Origin: Phycisphaerae bacterium | GTDB lineage: Bacteria > Planctomycetota > Phycisphaerae > Phycisphaerales > Phycisphaeraceae | Direction of reading: 5' to 3' | NCBI GenBank assembly: GCA_030425705.1 | Contig: JAUHZU010000009.1 | Location: forward strand, 101,459-165,458 | Length of the DNA: 64,000 bases | Part shown: positions 44,448 to 55,037 of the stretch, piece by piece | Position numbering within the stretch: position 1 is the first letter of the stretch | Layout: the number at the start of each line of letters is the position of its first letter | The notes under the pieces: generated by a model | The model's database searches: none | What the model saw: the letters and a program-made list of their open reading frames with translations, nothing else | What the model was told of the DNA's origin: nothing | Translations under genes and position numbers: made by a program

Positions 44448-44780
44448 CTAGCTACTGACCCGGAGGCACATCGCGATCAGCCGGTCGGCGGAGGCGGTCA
44501 ACACGTCCAGATCGGTACCCACGGGGTCGCCCTTCAGCAGCGTATCCAGCTCCGCGGCGCAGTCGGTAATCGTAGCGAATCCGTAACCCTTGGCCGCGCC
44601 CTTGAGCTGGTGCGCCAGCCGCTGGAGCCGGTGCAGATCGCCCGCTTCCAGCGCCGCGTGCAGGTCCGCGATGCGCTCACCCATCGCCTCGACGAAGAAC
44701 GTCACCAACTCCGCCATCTCGGGGTCGTCGGCGTAGGCGCTGCGAAGTGTATCGGGGTTGCTTGTAGATTCGTGAGACAT
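44448..44780 (-). CDS. Hpt-domain phosphotransfer protein
   Basis: A 110-aa stand-alone histidine phosphotransfer protein. ATG 44780 has AAAGGAG five bases upstream; the longer frame to 44840 lacks a site. The phosphoacceptor motif is LAHQLKGAAKGYGF (His followed by Gln-Leu-Lys-Gly). The rest is the usual four-helix bundle. It lies downstream of the hybrid kinase on the same strand with 163 bases between, and is the probable acceptor of phosphate from that kinase's receiver domain. A final response regulator is not in the window. Confidence 0.9.
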   Translation of the reverse strand: MSHESTSNPDTLRSAYADDPEMAELVTFFVEAMGERIADLHAALEAGDLHRLQRLAHQLKGAAKGYGFATITDCAAELDTLLKGDPVGTDLDVLTASADRLIAMCLRVSS

Positions 44781-44943
44781 CGGGGCTCCTTTCGCCCCCC
44801 CTGTCGGTTTATCGGGACCCATCCCCGCGTGCATGAGCACTCGTGATCAGGGTGAGCAAGAATCACCCATTGCGGTTAGCACAATCCAGGCCGGCAAAAT
44901 GTGAAGACAAGACGTTTCCGAGCCGAAGCCACGCGGTTGCCGA

Positions 44944-47355
44944 TCATGCCGCTTCGTGGGCTTCGCTCGCAGGGGTGTGTCCCAGGCAGATCGCGATGAG
45001 GCGGTCCGGGTCGATCGGCTTCGAAGCGTAGCTGTCGCAGCCGGCCTCGATGCACCGCGGCTCGTCACCCGACATCGCGTGGGCGGTCAGGGCCACGATC
45101 CGCAGGGTGCAGCCCTTCTCACGCAGCAGACGGACCGCGGTGTACCCGTCCATCTCGGGCATCTGCATGTCGCTCAGCATCAGGTCGAATGGGGCATCCG
45201 GGTCGATTTCGCCATCCACATTACCGCCAGCCGATAGCGCCTCGACCGCGAGCCGGCCGTTCTCCACGACGGTGACCGCGGCACCGGCCCGCCTCAGGTG
45301 GAATCCGATCAGCCGCTGGTTATCGACGCCGTCCTCGGCCAGGAGGACGCGCAGGCCGGCCAGCGGCAGCGCGGACGGCGTAGGGCTCGGTTCATGCTGT
45401 ATCGGCGCCCGTTGATCGGGTCTGAGGGTCGGGGGGTGGAGCTTGACGCAGGTCTCGACCTCGGCGGGGAGTCTGAGGATGAACCGGCTGCCAACATCGA
45501 CCTGGCTCTCGACCGCGATGCCCCCACCCATCAGTTCAGCGAGGCGTCGGCTGATCTGCAGCCCCAGCCCGCTGCCGCCGAACCGGCGTGTCGTCGAGCT
45601 GTCCGCCTGCTCGAAGGCCTGGAAGATCCGGGCGACCTGCTCCGGGCTCATGCCGATCCCGGTATCCACGACGGCGAACTCCAACTCGCGGTGCGTCGCG
45701 TTCCAGCCGACCTGCAGCTTCACACCACCCGCGTGCGTAAACTTGATCGCGTTGCCCACCAGGTTGACAAGGATCTGCCGCAGACGCACCGGGTCGGTCT
45801 TTACCTCCACGGGCAGCGGCGTGGTCACCTCGGTGTCGAGGCCTACCCCTTTTTCGCAGGCCTTCACCGACATCAGCGAGCAGACGTCGTGCACCACCTG
45901 CAGCGGATCGGTATCGATCGACTCCACCCGAAACTTGCCCGCCTCGATCTTCGAGATGTCGAGGATGTCGTTGAGGATGCCCAGCAGGTGGTTGCCGTTG
46001 CGCTTGATTGTCCCGATGTACTCCAGGCGCTTGGCCTCGGAGGTCTGGGCCTTCGGGTCGGCGCGCAGCAGGTCCGCGTAGCCAAGGATCGCGGTCATCG
46101 GCGTGCGGATCTCATGGCTCATGTTAGCCAGGAACTCGCTCTTGGAGCGTGTCGCGGCGCTCGCTTCCTCGGCATAGCGTCTCAGGTCCGCGGTCATACC
46201 CGCGGCGAGGGTGTGCGCCCGCCGGGCCGCGGTCCCCTGCAGGTAAACGACCAGCCCCAGCAGGAGCGACAGCAGTGTGCCGCCGCACCCGATCACCCAC
46301 GCCCCGGCCCGCGAGGCCGCGACAAACTGTTCATTATCACCGATCGAGACCGTCCACGTCCGGCCTCCGATCTCCAGAGGCCCCAAGACATGGAAGCGAT
46401 GCGCCGTAAAAAAGAGGTCATCGGCCTCGGCACCTGCCGTGTGCCCACCGGACATCCCGCCGCCGTCGTAGATCATGGCTTGCGGGTCCGGCGCATCCCC
46501 GTCGAACACGGTAAACACCAGCTCGTTGTCCGCGACCTCTGCCGCGCCGTCAAACACCGGCGGCGCGATCATCGGCATGTAGACCCAGCCCTCGAGCGCT
46601 TCCAGCCGCTGCAGCGGTGTCGCGACGGGCATCCCCTTGGCATACACCGGCAACAGGTACAGGAACCCCGCGTATTGCTGGTCGTCCTGCACCAACTCGA
46701 TCCGGCCGGTAATGCTGCCTTGCCCGGTAAGCGCCGCGCGTTCGGCCGCCTCCCGACGGACCGGGTGGGACCCGATGTCCAGGCCCAGGGCCGGGCGGTT
46801 CTGCTCCACCGGCTCGATGAACTCGATGATCAGCCGACCCTCGACGACGGAGCCCTCCAGCGGCTCGGCCCCCGGGGGGACCGTGATCTGGAAATCCTCC
46901 GCGCCCTGCGCCCGGGCGGTCGCGACAAACGATTCGATCGCGTCAGGGGCGTCCTCGACCCGACGGATAAAGCCGATCCCCAATGCCCCGGGGAACTCGA
47001 TGTCCAACTCGCGGGAGAAGACCATCGCGCGGAACTCGTCTCGTTCGACCGACTGGCTCGCAGGAAACAGGCTGCGCGAACCCATGAGTCCGTAGTTGTA
47101 GACGATGACCCGTCGGGTCAGTTCGGCGCGCAGCTTTTCCGTCAGCCGTTCAAAGTGCTCTTCGTCGGCTCGCTGTGCGTTGGCCAGGTCGTGCCGGACC
47201 GCGAAGGCCGTCAGCGTCAGGCCGACCAGCGTGATGGCCAGCGCGGCCCCCAGCGCCATCTGACGCCTCAACCAGGAGAGCCGGGAGGCACCCCTGGTGG
47301 TCGCCGACGGATCTCGGGCATCCTGGCTCGATGGGCTGGTTGGGGGGTTGTGCAT
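44944..47355 (-). CDS. Hybrid sensor histidine kinase with CHASE domain and receiver
   Basis: An 803-aa membrane kinase; ATG 47355 follows AGGA by seven bases. A first helix lies near residue 35 ([19 protein letters not shown]), then a CHASE sensor (residues 75-320; [32 protein letters not shown]), and a second helix near 350. HisKA has [15 protein letters not shown] with the phosphoacceptor His; HATPase_c has [21 protein letters not shown] and [14 protein letters not shown]; the C-terminal receiver has [25 protein letters not shown] and the Lys in SKP. CHASE domains sense small extracellular ligands such as adenine derivatives or peptides. With the Hpt protein it forms a phosphorelay. Confidence 0.95.
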   Translation of the reverse strand: MHNPPTSPSSQDARDPSATTRGASRLSWLRRQMALGAALAITLVGLTLTAFAVRHDLANAQRADEEHFERLTEKLRAELTRRVIVYNYGLMGSRSLFPASQSVERDEFRAMVFSRELDIEFPGALGIGFIRRVEDAPDAIESFVATARAQGAEDFQITVPPGAEPLEGSVVEGRLIIEFIEPVEQNRPALGLDIGSHPVRREAAERAALTGQGSITGRIELVQDDQQYAGFLYLLPVYAKGMPVATPLQRLEALEGWVYMPMIAPPVFDGAAEVADNELVFTVFDGDAPDPQAMIYDGGGMSGGHTAGAEADDLFFTAHRFHVLGPLEIGGRTWTVSIGDNEQFVAASRAGAWVIGCGGTLLSLLLGLVVYLQGTAARRAHTLAAGMTADLRRYAEEASAATRSKSEFLANMSHEIRTPMTAILGYADLLRADPKAQTSEAKRLEYIGTIKRNGNHLLGILNDILDISKIEAGKFRVESIDTDPLQVVHDVCSLMSVKACEKGVGLDTEVTTPLPVEVKTDPVRLRQILVNLVGNAIKFTHAGGVKLQVGWNATHRELEFAVVDTGIGMSPEQVARIFQAFEQADSSTTRRFGGSGLGLQISRRLAELMGGGIAVESQVDVGSRFILRLPAEVETCVKLHPPTLRPDQRAPIQHEPSPTPSALPLAGLRVLLAEDGVDNQRLIGFHLRRAGAAVTVVENGRLAVEALSAGGNVDGEIDPDAPFDLMLSDMQMPEMDGYTAVRLLREKGCTLRIVALTAHAMSGDEPRCIEAGCDSYASKPIDPDRLIAICLGHTPASEAHEAA

Positions 47356-47575
47356 GTGGTCATCCTGCCCCCGTTCGCTCGCGGCCCGGCAGACACGCGA
47401 GGTTTTACGAGTATCGTCGGATCATTCAGCCCGCTTAATGTGTAACGTGAAGGGAGCGCGGAATACAGACCACGGATGATGAAGACCGATCGTTGACATC
47501 CCACAAGCAAACGGCTTTACTAACACCGATGCCAATCAACGCGGTGGAGGCCGGCGTCGATAGGAGTCAACCGAT

Positions 47576-50500
47576 TTGTGTAACTCTGTGCTGAGATGTG
47601 CCCCGCGCTTTGGGCTAGCGCTGCTCTGGTGTGCCGCGAGTCTAATCGGCGGCTGCCGCGAGGCCGGCCGGAATCAAGCCGAATCCGTGGGGGCCGAAAC
47701 GGTTCAGGTATCGAGCAGCGGCCTGCCAGACACGGTGAGCTTTAATCGCGATATCCGGCCGATCCTCTCGGACAAGTGCTACAGCTGCCACGGGCCGGAC
47801 AGCGCCGCGCGCGAGGCGGACCTGCGGCTCGACATGCCCGAAGACGGCAACAACTATACCGGCGCCCTCATGGTGATCGAGCCCGGCGACCCGGCGTCCA
47901 GTGAACTGATCCGCCGTACCCACGCGGCAAGCAGCCGGCTCGTCATGCCGCCGCCCGCGTCCAAGCTGACGCTGACCGCTGAGGAAAAACAGCTGCTTGA
48001 GCGCTGGATCGATCAGGGCGCGGTGTATGAACAACACTGGTCGTTTACGCCGCTGCCGGAATCGGTGCCGGTACCCGCAGTGCGAGACGCGGGTTGGCCG
48101 CGCGATGCCCTGGACCGCTTCGTGTTGGCACAGATCGACACGGCCGGCCTCCGTCCTGCGCCGGAAGCCCCGCGGGTCCGTTGGCTCCGCCGGGTGACCT
48201 ACGACCTGACGGGCCTGCCCCCGACACCCGAAGAGGTCCAGGCGTTCCTGGCCGACGACTCCGAGCAGGCGTACGAACGGGTCGTGGACCGCCTGCTGTC
48301 CTCGCCACACTACGGCGAGCGCATGGCGACGCAGTGGATCGACCTCGCGCGTTACGCCGACTCCTACGGCTACCAGTCCGACCAGCTCAGCCCGACCTGG
48401 TACTGGCGCGACTGGCTCGTCCGGGCGTACAACGACAACCTCCCCTATGACGACTTTGTGACCTGGCAGCTCGCCGGCGATCTGCTGCCCGATGCAACGC
48501 GCGAGCAGAAGCTGGCGACCGCCTTCAACCGCCTGCACCGCATGACCAACGAGGGCGGGTCGATCAGCGAGGAGTGGATGAACGAGTACGCGGCCGACCG
48601 GCTGCACACGTTCGGGACCGCGTTCCTCGGCATGACCTTCGAGTGCGCCCGCTGCCACGACCACCGCTACGACCCGCTGGAGCAGCGCGAGTACTACGAG
48701 TTGTACGCTTTCTTCAACAGCATCGACGAATATGGTATGTACCACGACGCCGGCCGGGTGCCGACGCCTTCGCTGCTCTTGCCGACCCCGGACCAGGACA
48801 CCCGGTGGCAGCAGCTGCGCGAGGCGGTTGCTGCGGCCGAGGCCGACCTCGATGCCGCGCTCCGTGCGCAGTCCCAGGAACCGTTCATGGCCTGGCTGGA
48901 ACAGCCAGACAAAGCCGCCGACATCCCGGGGCTTGCCGGCTCCTACCCGCTGGATGAGCTGGTCCACGGCAACCAGCTCGCGAACACCGCGGCCCCCGAC
49001 AACCCAGGCACCACCAACACCGCGAATACGATCGTGGAAGGTCGAATCGGGAACGCCCTGCGCTTCGCGGGCGACGCAGATGCCTCGTTCGGCAATGTCT
49101 GCGGCGGGCTCCAGCCACATGACGCGTTCACGGTTTCGATGTGGCTCAAGCTGCCGACGGAGGGTCTCACCGGCGTCGTATTCCACCGCAGCGGGGGCAC
49201 GGACGTCGGGTTCCACGGCACGGAACTGACGCTGCAAGACGGCAAGCTGCGTTTCGCGATGATGCGCTACTGGCCGGGCAACGCGATCGCCGTGCAGACC
49301 GCCGAAACCCTGCCGGTCGGCGAGTGGGTGCACGTGGTGGTCGCCTACGGCGCGACCTTCGACGCCGGTGGCATGTCGATCCACATCAACGGCGAGCCGG
49401 CCGGGGAGGTCCTCCGCGACAACCTGTTCAAGTACCCGCAGCACGGCGGGCACGGGCTGACCTTCGACCACCGCTTCCGCAGCCCGACGCTGCCGGGCGT
49501 TGTCATGGACGAGCTACGTGCCTACAACCGCGCGCTAACGGGCATCGAGGCCCGCCAGCTCTTCGACGGCAAAGCCTTGGCCGACGCGCTCGCGGCGCGT
49601 GATGACGAGGCGTTGCGGGACTACTACCTGTCCGCGGTCGACCCGGTCGTCGCCGAGCGGCGTGCGTCGCTGGTCGGGGCCGAACGCGCGTTGCTCGAGT
49701 TCCAGACCGGGCTCGCAGAGGTTTCCGTGATGGACGAACTGCCCGAGCCGAGGCCGGCCTACCTGCTCAACCGCGGCGCGTACGACGCGCCCCAGAACGA
49801 GGACACCCGCGTCCACCGCGATACGCCCGACGCCCTGCCCCCCTTCCCGGCCGGGGCCGCGCGCGACCGGCTCGGGCTTTCCCAGTGGCTGACGTCGGAC
49901 GACCACCCGCTGACCGCACGGATCGCGGTGAACCGGCTGTGGCAGGTGTGCTTCGGTGTAGGCATCGTCTCCACGCCGGAAAACTTCGGCCTGCAGGGGG
50001 CCTGGCCGACCCACCCGGCGCTGCTCGACTACCTCGCACGGGAGTTCATCGACTCAGGCTGGGACACGAAGGCGATGCTCCGACGGATCGTCCTCAGCGC
50101 GACCTACCGCCAGGACTCGGCCAGCAACCCCGAGAGCTACGAGCACGACCCAGAGAACCTGCTGCTGGCGCGCGGTCCGGCCCGTCGACTGAGCGCGGAG
50201 ATGGTCCGCGACACCGCGCTATCCGCCGCCGGGCTGATCGAGCTGCGGCTGGGTGGCCCACCGGTCAGCCCGTACCAGCCCGCCAATTTCTGGCGGGAGG
50301 CGAACACGATGAGTCCGGGCTACCGGCAGTCGGTTGGCGGGGACCTGTACCGCCGGTCGCTCTACACCGTCTGGAAACGCACGGCCCCGATGCCGAACAT
50401 GCTGGCGTTCGATGCGCCCGGGCGCGAGGTGTGCATCGCCAAGCGTTCGGAGACCAACACGCCGATGCAGGCGCTGGTCCTGATGAATGACGTGCAGTTT

Positions 50501-50803
50501 GTCGAGGCCTGCCGGTTGTTGGCCGAGCGGACGCTCGCTGCGGAGCAGGACGATACGGCGCGGGTCGGCCGGGTCTTCGTCCGCCTGGCCGGGCGGGAAC
50601 CGGACGAGCGTGAGCGGGCGCTACTGCTTGAGTTGCTGGCCGATGCTTTGGCGCACTTCGCGGAGCGCCCCGAGGACGCGGCGCTGCTGCGGGCTCAGGG
50701 CTCTTTCGCGACCGACGACACGTTGGCGGATGAAGAGGTCGCGGCGTGGACGCTCGTGGCCCAGGCGGTCCTGAACTACGACGCGGTCGTCTGGCGGCGG
50801 TAG
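47576..50803 (+). CDS. PSCyt1/DUF1549/DUF1553 protein with LamG insert
   Basis: A 1075-aa lipoprotein-like protein. TTG 47576 follows AGGAG by about ten bases; GTG 47588 is an alternative. The leader ends SLIGGC, a lipobox. PSCyt1 holds the haem-binding CYSCHGPDSAAREADLRLD; DUF1549 (residues 165-380) ends with CARCHDHRYDPLEQREYYE, a second CxxCH. A LamG domain is inserted near 460-690 (AFTVSMWLKLPTEGLTGVVF, GEWVHVVVAYGATFDAGGMS). DUF1553 follows (AVNRLWQVCFGVGIVSTPEN, RSETNTPMQALVLMND). These planctomycete proteins pair with DUF1501 proteins, as here 63 bases downstream, and are often linked to polysaccharide use; the mechanism is not established. Confidence 0.93.
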   Translation: MCNSVLRCAPRFGLALLWCAASLIGGCREAGRNQAESVGAETVQVSSSGLPDTVSFNRDIRPILSDKCYSCHGPDSAAREADLRLDMPEDGNNYTGALMVIEPGDPASSELIRRTHAASSRLVMPPPASKLTLTAEEKQLLERWIDQGAVYEQHWSFTPLPESVPVPAVRDAGWPRDALDRFVLAQIDTAGLRPAPEAPRVRWLRRVTYDLTGLPPTPEEVQAFLADDSEQAYERVVDRLLSSPHYGERMATQWIDLARYADSYGYQSDQLSPTWYWRDWLVRAYNDNLPYDDFVTWQLAGDLLPDATREQKLATAFNRLHRMTNEGGSISEEWMNEYAADRLHTFGTAFLGMTFECARCHDHRYDPLEQREYYELYAFFNSIDEYGMYHDAGRVPTPSLLLPTPDQDTRWQQLREAVAAAEADLDAALRAQSQEPFMAWLEQPDKAADIPGLAGSYPLDELVHGNQLANTAAPDNPGTTNTANTIVEGRIGNALRFAGDADASFGNVCGGLQPHDAFTVSMWLKLPTEGLTGVVFHRSGGTDVGFHGTELTLQDGKLRFAMMRYWPGNAIAVQTAETLPVGEWVHVVVAYGATFDAGGMSIHINGEPAGEVLRDNLFKYPQHGGHGLTFDHRFRSPTLPGVVMDELRAYNRALTGIEARQLFDGKALADALAARDDEALRDYYLSAVDPVVAERRASLVGAERALLEFQTGLAEVSVMDELPEPRPAYLLNRGAYDAPQNEDTRVHRDTPDALPPFPAGAARDRLGLSQWLTSDDHPLTARIAVNRLWQVCFGVGIVSTPENFGLQGAWPTHPALLDYLAREFIDSGWDTKAMLRRIVLSATYRQDSASNPESYEHDPENLLLARGPARRLSAEMVRDTALSAAGLIELRLGGPPVSPYQPANFWREANTMSPGYRQSVGGDLYRRSLYTVWKRTAPMPNMLAFDAPGREVCIAKRSETNTPMQALVLMNDVQFVEACRLLAERTLAAEQDDTARVGRVFVRLAGREPDERERALLLELLADALAHFAERPEDAALLRAQGSFATDDTLADEEVAAWTLVAQAVLNYDAVVWRR

Positions 50804-50866
50804 CCAGACCGTCGCCGCAAGTGCGCTCCGATCACCAGACGAGTCGATGCAATCGAGACTAAATCC

Positions 50867-52363
50867 ATGCAAGACGGCCAATACAACGACCCGCGACTGA
50901 TCGATCCGTTCGCGATCACCCGCCGACACTTCTTTGGCAAGGCCGCGGCGGGCCTTGGCGGTTTGGCGCTCGCGTCGCTGCTGCCGTCACCGACCGGGCC
51001 GGGCCGGGCCAGGGCTGAGGCGGTCCACGCGTCATCGGCGGGCACCACACCGGGCGGCGTGCTCGGCTCCCCGCACTTTGTCCCGACCGCAAAGCGGGTG
51101 ATCTACCTGTTCCAGTCCGGCGGGCCGTCGCACCTGGACCTGTTCGACCACAAGCCCCGGCTGAACCAGGAGCACGGCGAACAGCTCCCCGGGTCGGTCC
51201 GCGGCGAGCAGCGCCTGACCGCGATGTCCGCCAACCAGACCTCGATCCCGCTGGCTGGCTCGCCGTTCCAATTCACACGCCACGGCCAGGCACAGGGTTG
51301 GTTTAGCGAGTTGATCCCCAATATCGCGTCGATCGCCGACGACATCTGCGTGGTCCGCTCAATGTTTACCGAGGCGATCAACCACGACCCAGCGATCACG
51401 TTCATCCAGACCGGCTCGCAGATCGCGGGCCGGCCGTCGATGGGGGCCTGGCTCAGCTACGGCCTGGGCAGCGAGAACCAGAACCTGCCCGCCTTCATCG
51501 TCCTCGTCTCCGCGGGCCAGGGCGGGCAGCCGCTCTACGCGCGGCTGTGGGGCTCGGGCTTCCTCGACTCCCGGCACCAGGGTGTGCAGTTCCGCGCAGG
51601 CAAGGACCCGGTCCTCTACCTCAGCGACCCGGACGGGATCTGCCGCTCGGGCCGACGCGCCATGCTCGACAAGCTCGGCGAGTTGAACCGCCACGCCTAT
51701 CAGCAGGAACTCGACCCCGAGATCGAGTCCCGGATCGCGCAGTACGAGATGGCCTACCGCATGCAAGCCTCGGTGCCCGACATCACTAACCTCGCTGATG
51801 AGCCCGAGGAGGTCTACGAGTTGTATGGTGAGGATGCGCGTCGGCCCGGCACGTTCGCGGCCAACTGCCTGCTCGCCCGCCGGCTCGCCGAGCAGGGGGT
51901 CCGCCATATCCAGCTCTACCACCAGGGCTGGGACCAACACGACAACCTGCCAGGCGCGATCCGCGGGCAGTGCGCGGAGACCGACCAAGCCTCGGCCGCG
52001 CTCGTCAAGGACCTCAAACGCCGCGGTATGCTCGACGACACGCTCGTCGTCTGGGGCGGCGAGTTCGGGCGCACGTCCTACTGCCAAGGCACGCTGACCG
52101 CCAACAACTTCGGGCGGGACCACCACCCGCGGTGCTTCAGCATCTGGATGGCCGGCGGCGGCATCCGGCCCGGGCACGTCCACGGGCTCACCGACGAGTA
52201 CGGCTACAACACGGTCGACGGCGGGGTCCATGTCCACGACCTCAACGCGACGCTCCTGCACCTGCTGGGCATCGACCACGAACGGCTCACCTACAAGTAC
52301 CAGGGCCGACGCTTCCGTCTGACGGATGTACACGGCCACGTCCAGCACGACCTGCTGGCGTAA
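50867..52363 (+). CDS. DUF1501 protein, Tat-exported
   Basis: A 498-aa protein with a twin-arginine signal (ITRRHFFGKAAAGLGGLALA). The DUF1501 core starts RVIYLFQSGGPSHLDLFDHK and contains DDTLVVWGGEFGRTSYCQGT and DHHPRCFSIWMAGGGIRPG. The fold is related to alkaline phosphatase and sulfatases. It lies 63 bases after the DUF1549/DUF1553 gene, the standard partner in this phylum, and probably shares its transcript. Its enzymatic role is not known. It converges on the EEP gene with 36 bases between. Confidence 0.95.
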   Translation: MQDGQYNDPRLIDPFAITRRHFFGKAAAGLGGLALASLLPSPTGPGRARAEAVHASSAGTTPGGVLGSPHFVPTAKRVIYLFQSGGPSHLDLFDHKPRLNQEHGEQLPGSVRGEQRLTAMSANQTSIPLAGSPFQFTRHGQAQGWFSELIPNIASIADDICVVRSMFTEAINHDPAITFIQTGSQIAGRPSMGAWLSYGLGSENQNLPAFIVLVSAGQGGQPLYARLWGSGFLDSRHQGVQFRAGKDPVLYLSDPDGICRSGRRAMLDKLGELNRHAYQQELDPEIESRIAQYEMAYRMQASVPDITNLADEPEEVYELYGEDARRPGTFAANCLLARRLAEQGVRHIQLYHQGWDQHDNLPGAIRGQCAETDQASAALVKDLKRRGMLDDTLVVWGGEFGRTSYCQGTLTANNFGRDHHPRCFSIWMAGGGIRPGHVHGLTDEYGYNTVDGGVHVHDLNATLLHLLGIDHERLTYKYQGRRFRLTDVHGHVQHDLLA

Positions 52364-52399
52364 GTGCGGGGCCGTTTCACTCGGTTGCAGTTGTTGGGC

Positions 52400-53356
52400 T
52401 CAGTCGTCGCTGGGGGTTGCGTCGAGAGGAAGTACGTCCAGGTCCACGACGATCGGCAGGTGGTCCGAGCGCCGGATCATCTCCGGCGAGTAGACCCAGC
52501 GGGCGTCGGTGACCGCATCCGCCAACTCGGGGCTTAGAAAGACGAAGTCGACACGGGGCTCATGCATCTGCATCTCGTCGGGCCAATGACCCGCGTTGGC
52601 GTCACGGTAGCCCGCGTCGGCTACGGCCTGGAACATATCGGTGTAGCTCACCTCCGGGTCTTCCAGGTCCCAGCGCCAGCGGGCAAGCTCCTGCTCGCCG
52701 GTCGCGCTGAGCATCGGCAGGTCCTGCGGCGACAGCGCGTTGAAGTCGCCGAGGATCACCACGGGTCGGCCCGCTGCGTGGGACTGCTCAGCCAGTCTTA
52801 GCGCTTCGCCGACCTCGTGCATCCGCCGGTCCTCCTCCTTGTAGGGCCACAGGTGCACGACGATGTAGTCCACCCCGCCCGTGCGGCAGCGCATCACGCC
52901 GTGGTGCATGCCGTCCAGCACCCGGTCGAGCACCTCGATCGGCCAGCGCGAGGTCAACGCCGTCGGGTAGCCAGACTCTTTGAGCATGAGCGCGTGGGTG
53001 TGCCCCCAGGCAGTGGCCTCCTCGGCCAGTTGCTCGGCTGTGTAGCCGTTCATTTCCTGAAGGGCGACAACGTCGGGCTCCTGCGACGCGAGCCAGGTCG
53101 CGATCCGCTGCTTGCGTTCGCTGCCGGGGTGGTAGGGATCACCGACCTTGTAGTTCCCAAACGCCACTAAGACGTTGTAGGTCACGACCCGCAGCGTCTC
53201 AGGACGGCGGTCGACGACGACGTCTTCCGGGGCAGGCGGAGCCGGCTCGCCTTGGCGCGTTTGTGCCTGCGGACTGCCCGGTGCCGACGATACGCACACA
53301 CAGAGCAAGGCGATGCAGACAGCCAGCTCGGTTACAGATCGAAAGCCTGCGGACAT
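52400..53356 (-). CDS. Secreted EEP-family phosphoesterase/nuclease
   Basis: A 318-aa protein with a signal peptide (MSAGFRSVTELAVCIALLCV). GAGG lies six bases before ATG 53356. EEP motifs: LRVVTYNVLVAFGNY, PDVVALQEMNGY, VVILGDFNALSP, EPRVDFVFLSPE and RSDHLPIVVDL. It is smaller than the two EEP proteins at 28049 and 29386 and has no EF-hand or PEP-CTERM tail. It lies 34 bases downstream of a prepilin-like gene on the same strand, so the two are likely co-transcribed as the end of the second sigma/FecR cluster. Confidence 0.9.
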   Translation of the reverse strand: MSAGFRSVTELAVCIALLCVCVSSAPGSPQAQTRQGEPAPPAPEDVVVDRRPETLRVVTYNVLVAFGNYKVGDPYHPGSERKQRIATWLASQEPDVVALQEMNGYTAEQLAEEATAWGHTHALMLKESGYPTALTSRWPIEVLDRVLDGMHHGVMRCRTGGVDYIVVHLWPYKEEDRRMHEVGEALRLAEQSHAAGRPVVILGDFNALSPQDLPMLSATGEQELARWRWDLEDPEVSYTDMFQAVADAGYRDANAGHWPDEMQMHEPRVDFVFLSPELADAVTDARWVYSPEMIRRSDHLPIVVDLDVLPLDATPSDD

Positions 53357-53390
53357 GCGTCAACCTCTTGGCCAGCACCACCCCCGAGGG

Positions 53391-54113
53391 CTACCAGATC
53401 CACACCTGCCCGGTCACGGTGACGCGGGTCTCGGCCTCGGTCGCGTTGGTCAGCTCGACCGACCCATCGCCCCGGCCCAGCGGGTTGGCACGCGAGTCGT
53501 TCGCCCCGAAGGTGCCCTGCCCGCCGTGCCAGTCGTTGGTGGTGTTCCCGCCCCAGATGATGCTGCGGTGTGAGGCGACGTAGGTGTCGGAGGAGGAATC
53601 GTCCAGGCCGTCGGCAAAGATCTCTTCGCCGCGCGGGTCGATGTAGCCGATGGGGAAGGTCGGGTTGCCCATCCACATATAGCCCGACCAGACCCGTACC
53701 GGCGTGTCGTCGCGCATCGCGTAGGGCCAGTTGGCGAAGTCGCCGCTGATGTACTCGGTGTAACCAATCTCGTCACGCTGCATCTCCGCGGCGAGGACGG
53801 GGCAGACCATGATGCTCGCGTCGCCCATGTATTCTCGGCCGACCAGGTCGAAGATGTTCTGGCCCGAGTCCTTCTGCGCCTGGGTGTAGCGGGCGTAGCT
53901 GAAATTGCCGGCATCGTGCGGGGCGAACTTGCCTGTGTGGTCCGTCGCGAAGCCCATGTGCGCGACGATCTGCTGCTTCATCTGCGTGACACACTGCGTC
54001 TCGCGGGCGGAGTAGCGCGCGGCGCCGAGGGCGGGCAACAGGATCGCGATCAGCAGCGCGATGATGGAGATGACGACCAGCAGCTCGATCAGGGTAAAGG
54101 CGCGTGTCCGCAT
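53391..54113 (-). CDS. Prepilin-like protein with FTLIELLVV leader
   Basis: A 240-aa protein from ATG 54113 (CGGAG seven bases upstream; the open frame to 54422 is a shadow). Leader [20 protein letters not shown] with Ala in place of the usual Gly before the helix, which ends [14 protein letters not shown]. The C-terminal part has a [16 protein letters not shown] stretch where relatives have the Asp-Gly motif. It closely matches the leaders at 20150 and 23199 but its soluble domain differs. It follows the PEP-CTERM gene at 54220 by 106 bases. Confidence 0.88.
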   Translation of the reverse strand: MRTRAFTLIELLVVISIIALLIAILLPALGAARYSARETQCVTQMKQQIVAHMGFATDHTGKFAPHDAGNFSYARYTQAQKDSGQNIFDLVGREYMGDASIMVCPVLAAEMQRDEIGYTEYISGDFANWPYAMRDDTPVRVWSGYMWMGNPTFPIGYIDPRGEEIFADGLDDSSSDTYVASHRSIIWGGNTTNDWHGGQGTFGANDSRANPLGRGDGSVELTNATEAETRVTVTGQVWIW

Positions 54114-54219
54114 GGCTGACTCCGGGGAAGTGGTGTGTGAGTAAGGCGGGGATTGAAACCGGGTGCCCGGCCGCTTAGCCGGACCACCCAGGGTGGAGGA
54201 GCAGACACAGGGGGCCGCA

Positions 54220-54969
54220 CTACCGGCGGCGGCGTACGAGCAGCGCCCCGCCGATGGCCAGCAGCGCCACCGAGCCGGGCTCGGGCACGACGTCGCCGTC
54301 GATGATGAGTGTTGGGCGTGCGGCTTCGCCGTCGGCGCCGTCGTACTCGGACGAGGCCATGAACAGCCCGCCCCCGCCGGCCAGACCGAGTGACTGGAAC
54401 AGGAAGCCGAAGTTGTCATCACCGTTGGCCCAGCCCTGGACGACCGCGGTCACATCGAAGGTGACAACCGCGCCCTGCGGGATGACGTTGGCAACCCCGA
54501 ACGCGGTCGAGTCCGCGATGGCGACCGATGAGGCCTCGACATCGTCCAGGTCGATCTGCGGTGTCGCGCCACCCGCCCAGGGTGCTGACCCGTAGGTGTC
54601 GGTCTCGACCCAGGGCACCAGCATCTGGTGTAGCGCGTTGGTCTCGCCGTCGGAGAAGGTGATGTCGTTTGGGATCGTAACCTGCAGGATAGCGCTGTTG
54701 ATTGTGCCGCCGGGGACCAGGAAGTCCTCGGCGCCGACGAACTGGAGCACCGCCTGCTGGTTCGCCGCGCTCCAGAGCCCGGTGCGGAAGTAGCTGGTCT
54801 CCGGGAAGCCGGCGTTTTCTCCGCCGGTCGAGCGTTCGCTGAACCAGGTGTCCTGCGTGCCCGCGTAGCCGTTGAGACCCTCACGGATCGTGATGGTGTC
54901 GGCACCGGCGTGGCCGGCGAGCAGGCAGGCGGCGGACAGGCAGAGCGTTGATTGCGTAAACCGTTTCAT
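54220..54969 (-). CDS. PEP-CTERM protein with DNRLRE-like domain, partner of the FecR-like protein at 56192
   Basis: A 249-aa protein; ATG 54969 follows GGAGG by eight bases. Signal peptide [20 protein letters not shown]. The body is a DNRLRE-type beta-sandwich: [45 protein letters not shown], and [20 protein letters not shown]. The tail [20 protein letters not shown] is the exosortase signal. Almost the same phrases in the same order occur in the ectodomain of the FecR-like protein at 56192-57850. It follows the metallophosphoesterase gene by 68 bases. Confidence 0.88.
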   Translation of the reverse strand: MKRFTQSTLCLSAACLLAGHAGADTITIREGLNGYAGTQDTWFSERSTGGENAGFPETSYFRTGLWSAANQQAVLQFVGAEDFLVPGGTINSAILQVTIPNDITFSDGETNALHQMLVPWVETDTYGSAPWAGGATPQIDLDDVEASSVAIADSTAFGVANVIPQGAVVTFDVTAVVQGWANGDDNFGFLFQSLGLAGGGGLFMASSEYDGADGEAARPTLIIDGDVVPEPGSVALLAIGGALLVRRRR

Positions 54970-55037
54970 CTTATGGCCTCCAAAGAAAAGGACAGGGGTG
55001 ATGGGAAACACTTCCCAAGGTTGAACAAAAAGCAGTG

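Noticed and set aside
47440..47475. TGTAAC followed after 18 bases by ACAG, upstream of the DUF1549 gene
   Set aside because: The second box does not match AAG and the G-rich bases are shifted; not counted among the bipartite promoter sites.
47642..49471. Minus-strand open frame of 609 codons
   Set aside because: It lies opposite the DUF1549/DUF1553 gene, whose haem motifs and domains are unmistakable.
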